A program made the position numbers and the translations under genes. This document shows positions 23,940 through 35,902 of a stretch of DNA of 64,000 bases, in pieces (positions within the stretch are counted from its first letter, which is position 1; each line of letters opens with the position of its first letter). Origin of the DNA: Lateolabrax maculatus (Eukaryota > Chordata > Actinopteri > Acropomatiformes > Lateolabracidae); NCBI GenBank assembly GCA_031216445.1, contig CM062218.1:3857001-3921000 (forward strand). The letters are read 5' to 3'. The notes below the pieces were generated by a model. The model did not search any database. It was not told the DNA's origin and worked only from the letters and a program-made list of their open reading frames with translations.

Positions 23940-24430
23940 CACACTTCGGCTCCTGCAGCCCAGCGGGCTCACGGTCTCTGCCCTCGGCTGACAGCAGACA
24001 CAGGGGCCGCCGGAGGTCTGGTCCTGCCGGGCGGCGGACGGAGGGGACCGGTCCCCAGCCTCGGGGTCCCAGCCTCGGGGTCCCCAGCCTCGGGGTCCCC
24101 AGCCTCGGACTCTCCGCTACAGATGTGGCGTTAGCCTGCGCAGCTAACTCGCGGGGCTCCGTCCAGCGGCGGCATCGAACTCACCGCTTTAGCTTGACCC
24201 CGCAGCCTTCAGTGGCGCAGTGTCCGGCCGGGCCGTCGGCGGGGCGTCCTGCCGGTTGGTCCAGGCCGCATCTTGTGGAGACCTCGTCCCCGTCGGATCC
24301 GTCCTGCAGCCGCAGACAGCCACGCGTCGCCTTTAAGAGGAAGCCAGACAGCCGAGCCAGACTTCGGCCGACACAAAATAAATTAAATAAATAACCACAC
24401 GACGCACGCAGACACAGCGCGGACGATTTC
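23940..24430 (-). promoter_or_regulatory. zbtb22: CpG-rich promoter and putative noncoding exon 1 of zbtb22
   Basis: A sharp GC- and CpG-rich island in AT-rich surroundings, 1.7 kb upstream of the zbtb22 start codon. On the minus strand a good splice donor, AAAGCG followed by GTGAGT, occurs at 24185/24184. That suggests a 5'-UTR exon from 24185 upward, spliced to the acceptor that directly precedes the ATG at 22464. The transcription start was not determined. Confidence 0.5.
24051..24109. repeat. 15-bp GC-rich minisatellite in the zbtb22 5' region
   Basis: Four head-to-tail copies of GTCCCCAGCCTCGGG at 24051, 24066, 24080 and 24095. The second copy lacks one C and the last ends in A. The array lies inside a CpG-rich block (23.94-24.42 kb) that is the likely zbtb22 promoter and first exon. 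Confidence 0.9.
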
Positions 24431-25069
24431 TAATGTTCACAGTGCGAAGACACAACTGAGGACTGGTTAAAAGGAGTAATGAGCTTAATATTAAACAGAA
24501 AATTAGACACGTACACTGTGTAGCCTGCATATATGATTAATTACAATATTCATTTTCTTCTTAAATCTTTAAAATACTGCGAATAAATAAAATACTGCGC
24601 AGAAAAATCAAACTGGACAGAAAGAGAAAGATGACCATGATGCTGAAGTTAAAGTGCATCTTCAGGTCCAGTGTAAATAATCTGAGGCTGAAGCAAACAT
24701 CCACTAATGTGACTCTCATGCTGGTTTAAACAATCAACATCCATCCTTTGCAGTTTAATTATTTTTAATTTCAAATAAGTCTAAGAAATGTACTGTTTAT
24801 TAATCACTTAGACTTCTCAAACAAATACCTGGAAGTTTATTTCGTATCATAGACGAATGAAACTGATTTATATGGGAAAAAAACACTAGTTTGAAAAGCA
24901 TCATCAATAAATAGTTTGAGATAAACATGAGGAAGCAGAGGGAATATAAGAAGCCCATGTACTGCATGTCTTTATTATTACACCATGTTGGGCCAGAGAG
25001 AAAGATAACAAAACAATAACCAGAAATCAAGAAGAACAAAACTGACACCATCAGCTTAATTACACTACA

Positions 25070-25075
25070 TTTATT
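25070..25075 (-). terminator. kifc1: Candidate kifc1 polyadenylation signal
   Basis: TTTATT on the plus strand (AATAAA on the transcript strand), about 480 bases after the kifc1 stop codon. Other TTTATT motifs further down (near 24836 and 24797) are alternatives. The stretch 24431-25552 holds no other recognisable feature. Confidence 0.4.
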
Positions 25076-25552
25076 TGCAATTATTGTGCAAGTTATAGGT
25101 AACACGTTATATTTGAATTAAAATAAAAAGAGAGAAAAAAGGACTGAATAATATGGGTCCTTCTATGAAAATATAACATGTCCATTCAGTTAGAGATAAA
25201 CCTCTTCAGTCAAGAACCCTTGAGAGCCGTGTATGCATAAAACAAACACGAAACAAAAAAAAACACCTCAAAATCTGATTAGAAATATGCGTATGTACAC
25301 ATCCACTTGATTTACACAGAAGCATAAAAATGTTTAAAAGCCGGCATTAGTGATCACTAAGTGCGGCCCTGAGAATATACGAGAGGATTTTAGTTTTTGG
25401 TTCTTTCTGTTTGCCAAACAGCACGGTGTGTAAGTAAACAGTCTTGGGAAACATTAACACTAAACATTTCATGTTGTGGCCATAATGGTAAAAATAACAA
25501 GAACAGAGTTAAGTTTTTTTTTTCTTCTTCTTTCTTTTTAAAGCACTGCACT

Positions 25553-28500
25553 CTACTTCCTGTTGGCACTTGCAGTCCCAATAACACAGTCATTCACCTG
25601 TAAAGAGAGCAAACACAAAACATTACATGTCGATAATCCCAAAAGCACAATTATAAGAATATTATAAAACTGTTACGATGAAATGCTTCATTCAGATTGT
25701 TGAAATGCATTACAGGAGTACTTTTGATATAAATTCTTAAATGGATTTCAATTAAGTTTTAAGAAAAATAAAGCTATGGGTCAAGGAAACAGGTCATTTC
25801 TTGATGAAGATTTAAAAAAAAAAAAAAAAAAAAAAACCCCCATTCTTTTAATATCATTAGATTCCCCATCTAGTGATATCAAAAGACATTTTTAAAAAAA
25901 ATATTCATCGAGAACTAATGTACATGCTTTATCTTAAAAAACATATTTCTCTTGTATTTTCACGGCTTATAAATCATATCAAAGGGGAAAATACTAATGA
26001 CATGAGACAAGACAGTTTGGGTTTCTCAGATACAAGTTCACTTTATCTCCAGTGATTAATGTGCTCATGTCATCTTACACCAGCTGTCTGGTAAAGATAA
26101 GACGTTAAACCATCATAGATGCCACTCACCTTGCTGGCAAACCTCAAGGAGTTGAGGGTTTCCCCAAAGCTGTCTGGCTCCGGGGCGATGTTCACAAACA
26201 TCAGGCTGGGATGAAAAAAAAAAAAAAACAGAAATACAATCAACACAAATAAACTCATAAGGAAAAATAACCCAGAAAGCCTCTTTTCCTAAACAAGTTT
26301 ACAACCAGCAAAAAGGTGGTAAAATTTGTCTGCCCTGATTTATAATATGGAGACTGAGCTTACTTGCAGTCAAACTAGTTAATTCCGTTACTGTGGAGAA
26401 ATGTGCTGCCTTTGGCTCAAGAGACACAACATAATACAGCATCTGCTGAGGAAGACCACTGGCGTCTAGAAGCTGTGTTAATGAAGAAGAACTCACGTTT
26501 TGCTGTTTCCTCCCAAGCAGCCCTGCAGAAGGTAGGTAAGCTTGGAGTTCCTGTATGGAACGTAGCTCTCCTGGAAGACAAATAAGAGAAATATGTCACA
26601 AAAACAAAATGAATACTGCAAAATGAACAGAATTTAGATGTTTAGCATCGTGTTAAACCATTTATCTAATGCTCCACAGGCTCAGAAGTCATTTTCATCC
26701 GAGCGTACAGACCTTGTTGGCCAGTGCGGTGATGACGATGCCCAGGTTGGACAGGGAGCCGTTGATGGCCGTCATCTCCTTAAAGCGTTCACCCTGAGAC
26801 TGACTCTTCATCATTCGTTCACTGCCAGCCAAGTCCACCAGGCAAAGAGTGGCTATACCGACAAAAACAAACAAAAATACATTGTTATAAAACACAAATA
26901 CACTTACACAGTAAAATATGATTTTCCTGACATCTTAGCTGTGCTAAGAGGCACAATAACATTAATGTTGAGTCAGAGTTTTGATATTTCTACATACACA
27001 AGTGAAACCACATGTCTGATAGTCAGTGGGATTATACTCACACTTGCATTTGACATCCCTGCCGGCATTCACTCCCTCGATATCCAGCTGGAAGACTGAA
27101 TGGGAGCGAGAGGAGCGGTCATTCTGGGCCGTCTGGGCTGTGGAGCGATTCTGATTGGCCAACGCAATCAGGCCGAGAACCTGGCAGGAGGAGAGGATCG
27201 TATCGATTATTTACTGTAAAGTAATGAATCTCTAAATGAAATAGTATGTACATATGGATACATCAATCATACCTGTGTACTTGTTTGAATATGTGAATGA
27301 CTGCGATCTTTAACGTTTAACTGATAACATTATGACGTACCTGATCCTCGTTGGAGACCTTTTCGTAGGTGAGGTTGGTGATTGTCACTTCATTGTTGGT
27401 CAACTTTCGGATCTCATGCTCGGGCCTCTTGCTGGCCTTCCCGGTGTAGAGGAGGTCTCGCAGGGTCTCGTTGTAAATTTCAACAAAGCTCGCTGTGAAG
27501 GTGAACTGAGATAAAACAAAAATGGTTCCAGAATTTAATAAAAATGCTCACTTCCATAACGTGTATCTTGTACAAAGTGTATCTTGTGATGCCTGTAATT
27601 TATTTCTATTAAACCAACACAGCGAGGCCTTAAAAATTAACTACGCTGTTAAAGCCGCAGTCCTCCAGGCCGCTTTGTACTCACTTATGTGATATTTATT
27701 AGTAGATTGATCAACGGGGAAGTTATTCTAATTTTTCTAATTGATACTTGTCAAGTAAATTAAAATAAAAACATTTGCTGGTTACAACCTTACAACCGCA
27801 AAGAGTCGTTTGCTTTTCTCTATTTCACAACATTACATTTAATACTTACTGTTTTGTGATGTCAAACATGAAAAAGTAAGTAATTTTAAGCCAAATTTGA
27901 GTTCTGGTATTCAACACTATTGATTGATGACATCTTAAAAAGAAAGCACTAAAATAACTGGTACAAATATCATTGCTTAACTTGTCTAACCAGCTCATTT
28001 TGAATACTACTACCGCCTTCCCTTTATGTATTCACATGCATGACATGACACACTAACCTCCCAGCCTTGTGCTCCCAGTTTCTCTGCTGCTCTGAAGATT
28101 TGCTGCACAGCTCTGGGAATGACACCTCTGGTCTTATCAAACTCGTCTCCCTCCATGGTGTACGTCTTTCCACTTCCTGTCTGGCCGTAGGCAAAGCAGC
28201 AGACGTTGTAGCCATCCAGTGCTGACTGTACCAACAGCGAGATCTCTTCGAAGACCTGAAAAGAAAGCGACGAAATCACCATGAACGTCCTGCTCTGGCG
28301 GGAACGAGCCACAACATACATGCATAAATAAACCACAGGCAGTATTTATTCAGGATAACTTATTTTATATAATGTTTACCTCCTGTTGAGAAGCCTGGGG
28401 ACCAAACACCCGGTCAAAGTTGAAGTTGTAATTCTTCTGAGTGTCTGCAGTTTTGCCTGTGTGAGACTGAAGAGCAGAAAGGTTTGTACTTTGAGATATG

Positions 28501-31315
28501 TTTACGCAACTAAAAGTAAAATATTGCTTCTGTCATTTCTTCTTTTTGGCGCGTTTGTGATCCAACTCATTTAGATATTGCTGTTTTCCTGTTTACAATG
28601 TAATTGGCTGGTTAGACAGTTAATAAATCACAAAAGTTTCCTGTTGAGAGATCTGGTGTGCTGACAGAATTCTCACCTCCTCTGTTTTGGCCAGTGTTAT
28701 CATCTTGTCATCACTGGTTGGGAGCTGAATGTGCTTGCTGAGTCCTCCATCCACCAGTGGGCGCACTCTGCAGAAGACCCTAATATTACCCTGCATGAAA
28801 AAGATGATGACAATTCATTAGTCAGACAGAAGTGTAACAACATTCGTTTGGTTGTTGCAAAATTGACAGAGATAGATTTGGTTGTCAAGCGCTAACAATA
28901 CAACAAAGTACAAAAATAATATAAGAAAAGAAGAAATCCAAAAGAGAAGAGAACCTAATTTTCACTAGTGTTTTCCTTAGCAGACTTAAAACAGAACTCC
29001 AGCCAAGGTAACCCAGCCCACAGATCAGCTGAATGGCCTCTGAGGGAACCGTCACTGGACTGTGTCGAGCCGTTACCCCCCATCTTAACTTGCCTTCAGC
29101 TCCTGGATGACATTATGGAGCCGCCGGCGGTCCATCTCTCCGGCATGAAGCTCGTCCTTCTGCTGTTCAACAGTTTCTTTTAGAGAGCGCGCCTCTTCCT
29201 CTTTGTCTCTCAGAGCCACCTGCAGGCGGGCCAGAGTTGACTCCTGCACTGAAAGCTTCATCTGGAGTGGACAGACACACACAACTAAAAATTAGTTTTT
29301 TTTCCCCCCAAAATCTGACCATCACATTTTCTGTTTAAAAATGATCTTGCTGGTTGGATTTCAGGAAAGTAACAGGTTGGATGTTAAAGGCCCAGCTGTG
29401 TGCTAGAATAAACAATCTTGTATAAATCCATATGTAGAGTATGGCACCTTAGGCAGGTCAGGTCTATCAAATGGCACATTTATGTAATACCACGCAGCCA
29501 CAATAACCATTATTAGCTGCTATCCAGCAACACACTTCATACCTTGAGTGTTTGCAGCTCTGTCTCTTGGCTGTCTCGGAGAGTCTCCATGACCTTGTAT
29601 TTGCTCTCTAAGTTGGAGAGCTCCTTTTGAAGAGTGCTCCTTTCACTAGACACACTCTCCAACTCATCACGGACTCCCGACAATGCCTGCAGCTCCTCCT
29701 CATACTCACTACAATCAGCAGAAAACGAAAGGACATTTAATGGCAGCCACACAGACAAATTGGTAACACTACAATATGATGACAGTAAAATATCTAACTG
29801 TCATTTTTCCAAATTAAGTGGTCCTTGCACCTGATCTGGCTCCTCTGCTTCTCAAGGTCTTTTTCCAGTTGAACCACTCTCGTTTGGCTCTGGACCATCG
29901 AGCCTTTCAGATCCTCATTCTCCTGGTTGACAGATTTGACCTTGGTCTGGTAGTTACGGAGCTTACCCTCCATGTCGCTGACCTTGCCCTTCAGGTCCCA
30001 TGCATGCCGCTTGTTGGTACCGACCCCACCTATACACAACAGCATCATCAACAGATGCAACAGTTCAGGACAAGCCTTTTTTTTTAACATACACTATTTT
30101 TCCACATAAAAGACATCTTGACAAGTCACAGTAAGAAAAACACTGGTGTAAATAATAACATTAACGATGATTGCTTGATTTGACATTATTTACTAAGGCT
30201 CAAGAACCGAGAGGAATGGATTTCTCACCTGCTTTTGTGCCAGCGGATGCAGCTGTTTGTTTCATGTTGCCTCCTTTTGCTGCAGTTGAAGCCACAGATT
30301 GTTTCAGGACACCTGAACAAGAACAATGCATAAAAAAAAAATCATGTCAAAATGATTCATGTAACACCAGACTCTATCACCTTGATAATAATAACATTCG
30401 CATACGATCGATCCAAAGCACATTTTCTTGCTACCAGTTGGTAGATTATACAACTAAATTTAAACTGTAAAACACAAAGCCTTCAATCCTGACATGAAAA
30501 AAACACATCCTATCTTATGCACTTTCCTCCATCACCATAATTCACAGCTCATCTTACCTCTGGAAGGACCAACAGCCACAGTGGCAGCTCCCACAGCTCT
30601 GACTGGCTTAGCTGTGTGAGGGACAAAGTGAGACAGACAGTTTTCGTTTTGTCGAAATAAAACAAGACAATAGGCCCCTTTTCACAGCAGTTATGTTAAC
30701 ATGTCATTGCAGGGTAAACACAGGTGTAATTAATAACATTAACTATGGCCCTGTTCCATTTGGGTGAGCCAGGTCCCTGATATGCAGGTTCACTCGAATG
30801 GCTGTGACACACTAAATAGAACGGGACCATAATTAATTTATCTATTACACCTGTTTACCCTATGACATGTCAAAATGGCTGCTGTGAAAAAGGCCTTCAG
30901 GACAGAGTAACCTCAAAATAAAAATACACAAGCTGAAAACAGAAAGATTCTTAAACTCAGGTTTGAGCTAGTAACTTACAAAGAGGAGCCCTGGAAGCTG
31001 CAACAGCAGGCCGCTTGCCACCAATGATTGTAGCTGCAGCATGTGGTTTGACAGGCTCCGGGTCCTTACGAAACTTCTTCTACAAACACAAAACAAAACA
31101 CCACCAGAATAAAGCAGGAGCAGTAATGGGGTGCTGGGATTTAGGAGCTGAATAACTGGTTACTTCAGCTAGACAGAGAATAACTGGTAAAGCCAAAGAA
31201 ATGAAAGATGCTGAAGATTTTTAGTACAAACCTGAGCAGGAGCCGAGTCTTGGCTATTCTCAGAGCTGCTGCTTGTAAGGACCCTCTTGCTTGACATAAC
31301 TGGCAAGCGGGACAT
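25553..31315 (-). CDS. kifc1: Kifc1, C-terminal-motor kinesin-14 (HSET/KNSL2 family)
   Basis: Sixteen coding exons in transcript order: 31315-31232, 31079-30980, 30611-30558, 30312-30229, 30029-29831, 29708-29543, 29261-29094, 28790-28677, 28466-28380, 28255-28058, 27505-27341, 27180-27042, 26852-26713, 26570-26497, 26205-26130, 25597-25553; 630 residues (human KIFC1 673). The protein slides and crosslinks spindle microtubules towards minus ends and clusters poles. Residues 1-107 form a basic, low-complexity tail, 115-285 a coiled coil, and the motor begins at ELKGNIRVFCRVRP. The ATP-binding P-loop GQTGSGKT is at 376-383, switch I NDRSSRSHS at 493-501, and switch II DLAGSE at 526-531. It ends NDCVIGTASANRK, as expected for the family. 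The intron after ELK uses a GC donor (see findings). A noncoding exon near 32.4 kb precedes it. Confidence 0.96.
28163..28186 (-). other. kifc1: Kinesin P-loop (Walker A) of Kifc1
   Basis: Encodes GQTGSGKT, the nucleotide-binding loop that is invariant in active kinesins. With intact switch I and switch II, this indicates a catalytically competent motor. Confidence 0.95.
30672..30896. mobile_element. 225-bp MITE with long terminal inverted repeats
   Basis: The left end reads AGGCCCCTTTTCACAGCAG. The right end is its near reverse complement, CTGCTGTGAAAAAGGCCT. The symmetry continues inward for roughly 90 bases per arm (for example GGGTAAACA...GGTGTAAT and ATTACACCTGTTTACCC, then ATGGCCCTGTTC against GAACGGGACCAT), leaving a short central loop. 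No ORF. It lies in the kifc1 intron between the exons at 30611-30558 and 31079-30980. A foldback, non-autonomous DNA transposon is the best reading. I did not find a clear target-site duplication. Confidence 0.8.
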
Positions 31316-32161
31316 ACTCTGTTGGGGGTTAAGAGGTAAATTACGGTCAAAACAGGCTTATCACACTAATCTCAACCAGGGGCATAGTCAGCCACAATTT
31401 GTGCCTATAATGTAGCATATTATGTAGCCTATAACCATTACATCTGAGGTACAGAGGTAAGTATCCATTGAGAAATAATAAAAAGGTAATTTCACAACAC
31501 TAACTGTTGTTATGGAGGGAAAAAAATATTATGCCCACTGCATGACAAAAAAAACAAACTTTTTTTTATCAAGTTGCTGATATATTCCTATTCAGATAAG
31601 TTAAACAAAGACATATGTAATTCCTGGGTGCCATCTTTGTTTTGATTAGGAAACAGAGACTAGAGAAACAGTGAATGGATCCGGACCTCAGAACAGGAGT
31701 ACATTTCGTTAAATGGCCAGATGCTGAGCTCTGTGACTTGAATATAATGGTTATAAATGAGAGGCACAGACTGGGGTAGGGGCAACAACACTGGTAAAAC
31801 TGGTTTGAATCAAATCCCCAAAGTGTGTTATTACAAAAGCAACGCTAGCTATCTGAAAATCTCAGACACGAAAAGATAATCCCCGCGGAGCATTTATTCA
31901 CAACACAGACACTATAACGTTAGGTGCGGTTTAAATTAGCGTTATACTGTAAATCTCATATACAAAGTACAGTTTTAATCCAGATACAGTTTCTTTAAAC
32001 GACAGTAATCGGACACAGTGAAGTGGTCCGTGTCTGTGCAGGTAACAGGATCGGTTCAATCACCTAAAAATAACTAATCTCTATCGACTCAAACATTAAA
32101 AAGTCACATAGGAGCTTGTTTAATATTACATAAACTTCGACTGGACCAACGTCGGCCATGA

Positions 32162-32213
32162 AAACCAAACCAAACCAAACTAAACTAAACCAAACTAAAC
32201 TAAACCAAACCAA
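32162..32213. repeat. (AAACY)n pentanucleotide microsatellite
   Basis: About ten tandem units alternating AAACC and AAACT, in the first intron of kifc1. Confidence 0.85.
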
Positions 32214-32394
32214 CCGGAGTTCATGTGAGCGGTTGGTGGCAGTTAGCTTTAACATAAAAAGTAAAAACCTAACTTATGTTAAACTACAGGAACTGTCGGT
32301 TCTGTATCGTTTCAGAACAGCGTTTGGCAACACCCCTTCACAGTGTGAGCTGAAGGAAATGATTATTATAGCTTTAACTCATGGAAACATTTAC

Positions 32395-32620
32395 CTTTTC
32401 TAGGGTCGAGTTTCGCTCAGATCTCTACAATCCAACGTCTGCGGCCGTTTGAATTTCAAACTCAACTGTTTTGGTGGGCGCTTCGGAGCAGCTGCCGTGA
32501 TTGGCTGAGCCGCCGTAAGCCCCGCCTCCGTCTTTAGGTGCGCTTGTTTCGCCGCGCCGAGTGTCCCGCTCGGGCGGCACATGCGCTCTTCGTGCTGGAG
32601 GCAACATCTGGTTTACATGA
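32395..32620 (-). promoter_or_regulatory. kifc1: kifc1 promoter and noncoding exon 1, cell-cycle type
   Basis: A CpG-rich block upstream of kifc1 on the minus strand. A splice donor GAAAAG followed by GTAAAT lies at 32395/32394, which would join to the acceptor three bases before the ATG at 31315. An inverted CCAAT box (ATTGG at 32500-32504) and a CHR-like element TTTGAA on the transcript strand (plus-strand TTCAAA, 32455-32460) lie about 40 bases apart. CHR plus CCAAT is the known arrangement of DREAM/MuvB and NF-Y controlled G2/M genes, which fits a mitotic kinesin. TTTGAATTCAAA-like symmetry around 32448-32460 places a CHR on both strands. Confidence 0.55.
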
Positions 32621-35600
32621 TGAGGTTATCGAACGAATCCCATGTTATGCTTCATTGTAGCTACGTCACTAATGTAATTTAATTCACTAGTCGTTCAGTT
32701 TTTATTATTTAATCATTTTATTAATCTTTTTTTTTTGTTTCTACCCTCCTTTACGTCCACAGTCTTTTTAATATATATTTACATAACTGTCCTGGCTTTT
32801 TAGTTTTCCACCTTGAATACCCTGTGCTTTAATCTTATTGTTTTTAATTACTCCACTTACGTTTTTGCACAAATTGAAATATCTGCGGCTTTAGTTGCTT
32901 GGATGGTTGATGATGTTCACACATTTCACAGCAGATGATCTACAATACTGTGTTGATAATTAGCAACCCCACAAACACAGCCCTTATATTCAAAGTCAAA
33001 CTCAGTATTAGTTTCTTTTTTTGCTGCATTTTACACATAAACTTCTTTCCAGACAGTTTTTCACTAGCGCTGAACAAACATACATACTCCACTTGACCCC
33101 TGATTATTATTGGCAACACAATCCTCTACACTACAAAACAAACTGTTGGAGAAAATCTTTCATTTATGGTCAAATTGATTCATTTTGAACACTATCAATT
33201 TTCTCCACTGTGATGTTTGTTGTGGAGCTTGATTTCTCAAAGAAAGTGATCGTTTGTACACCTACATTTGGGCTTTTAAAATTCTAGCTCAGCAAAAATC
33301 AGACACAAAATGGGGCCTCAGATTTGATCAGAGCAGTCAAAACAATATTAAATAATAATAATACATTCTTATCAGTACCATGCAGTCTGGATTTTAATAA
33401 AATACATCAGACAATGGCATTTTTTCATCATAAACTGTTTTCGAACTTTATTCTCCTTAAGGGAAGAAACAGTCTTTTCAGATGAGCAAGAGGTGTAACT
33501 GTGCATACAGTATGCAAGAGTGTAGCATAAGAGGGCAGTTAATAACTGTATTATTATCAGGAGCATCAGTAATAACATTAACAAGAATATTGAGAATGTG
33601 TTATTTTTCATAAAAAGACACAATGAAATATGAGGAGGAGTATACATGAAGACAAGCGGCCAGTTGTAAAGGCTGCTTGGACATTTTGATTGGGTAGAGA
33701 TAGCTCATGCACCAAAACATGGCAGCAGTTGAGTGTCCCAGGTCACCTCGGCCTCGTTTAATGTCATTAATCATGAAGATTAACTTTCAGATCGCTTTTG
33801 GAAGTGTCCAGGGATGAATTCTCATGGGTGATCAGAGTTAAAAATTGTTCTTCAGGTTGCAGGAGGTCAGCTTTGCAAGGTGCCACAACAATCTGGTCTA
33901 ATAATAAGCTGAACAACATTCTCTGTTAATTCTGGTCCTGTAAATGAAACATTTCACTTTGCATCATAATTAGGATGAATATCGCCTGGTTACATGGTAG
34001 CCATGGTTACATTTTCCATTTGACTTTGCTGAACATGAATGTTATGGTCCAAGGTGACCTGGGACACAGCCAATGATTTGGTACTTGTTAATTTGAGTTC
34101 CTTTAGTTTCCATATATGCTTTACACAGGACATACTTCCCTTTAACAGATGAAAAAGTAATTTCTATCTATTTTATGTACAGCATACTGCAATACAAGAA
34201 TGCCTCATAATAATGTGGATAACATTTGCAATACAGTTATAATGAAAGTAGTAATAATATGTATGAAAAGTTCTTTAAAAAAAGATTGATAACAGTACCT
34301 GTCAGCCTTTTTTATCACACAATCATTATTTCCCCAACAACTGCTCTGACAACGATGAGTTGGGGTATCTTTACGCATTTGATGATAGTAAACTGTCTTT
34401 CTTTGAATAGGGATTAAAAAAAGGGGGGGAAATGCTCTGTTGGGACTTTTCTCTCTGTTCCTTTCACATTCATGCACTCACTTTGCTTTCTCTCTGAGTG
34501 TGTTCACACGTTCCTCTGTTGGTAGAAAAATACATACATATGATATATTAAAAAAAAAAAAAAAAATACAATGATGACAAACAAAGGTATGAAGTACAAG
34601 CTTCATCAAGTGCTTTCTATATGACCCCTCCCACCCCACCGACCCCTTTTCTCTCTCTGTTTCCATCTCGCTCTGCTGCAGATTCCTCATATTTAGTGCA
34701 TTCTCGAACCGGTCCGTCTCTTTTGTTCAATACTTTGGGCTCGGATAAAGAAATGGTTCCTCAACTCCTCGCTGTCTGAGGGGAGGTGGGTGTCAATAAG
34801 GACATCATGAATTGTGAAATGCAGACTTGCGAGATTCAGCCCCAGGCTTCAGGCGAATCCCATAAAACACCACATCCTTTTCTTTCTGCTGCCCCTCCTC
34901 TCTTGTTTAATTCAGCCTTTCTGATTGGCTGTTGTCCACAGCACCTTGACAGTGTCATTCCAAAGCTGTTCAGGTTTTCCTTATTGATTTCCTTGCCTTA
35001 TTTCTCTCCCTTGTTTTGGCTTGAACTAAATTATGGAGAATGTTCAGATTAATATGATCTGAATGCGCTAAAAGATTATACCATTCTCTGGATCATAAAT
35101 GTGCAGAGAATAGTGTAATTTCTTATTTTACAGATATTTTACACCTTCATCCTCATATGATTCCTATTGCAAACAATGCAAAAAAAAAAAAAAAAAAAGA
35201 GAAGAACACTAGCGAGCCTCTTTCATCAAGATTCTCAGAGGACTGCTGGTTTAGGATCATGTATTAATTGACTCATAGTTGATTAACGCTGAAGTTAAGA
35301 GAAAATATGCTTTGGAGAAATTCAGGTCTGGATTCAATCAATATCTCATTCATAATGACATAGAAGCCAAAACTGATCTCAGATTAAGTTTGGGTAAAGT
35401 TCTCACAAACTGGAAGAATGCCGCTCCAGACCGAAGAATAAACTTCTTACATCAGTGTCCCAGACTGGCATTTCTACTGAGAGATACTTGACACAAGTGT
35501 GCTCAGGAATCGAGAAGCATGTTGTAAAATATCTGTTATAACAAGTAATTTAATGTTGTACTCAACTCTAAAGCTTCTTAAAATGACATTGGCATGGCAT

Positions 35601-35902
35601 TGGGTGAATATTACAATATTACTTGTATCTCTGAACATTACCCGATCAAACCCTTTCAAAATAATGTCACTCAAGGCCACAGGAAAGTGAATCTAAAATG
35701 ATCCACTTGTGTCTTGTTGCATTTTCAAATTCAGTAAAGTGTCAATAGATGATGATTTGCATCCGGCTAATAGGGTGCTAGAATTATTGGCCATTTTTTC
35801 GTGCTTAAGAAGACCGAATACAGTTAAATTACTTGTTCATATGGACCTTTTTACACTGCAGACACAAACAGAAATTCCTCGAACAGAGTGGGAAGACGCA
35901 GC
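32621..35902. other. Intergenic region and 3'-UTR of the znf384-type gene
   Basis: About 3.3 kb between the kifc1 promoter and the znf384-type stop codon. It should hold the znf384-type 3'-UTR on the minus strand. TTTATT at 33447-33452 (AATAAA on the transcript strand) is a possible poly(A) signal for a long UTR. A-tracts occur at 34551-34566 and 35180-35198. Three short plus-strand ORFs between 35279 and 35927 show no recognisable family. No RNA gene was seen. Confidence 0.5.

Noticed and set aside
23690..24394. Plus-strand ORF of 234 codons over the CpG island
   Set aside because: It runs from an AT microsatellite through the minisatellite; composition follows the local repeats and no domain is visible.
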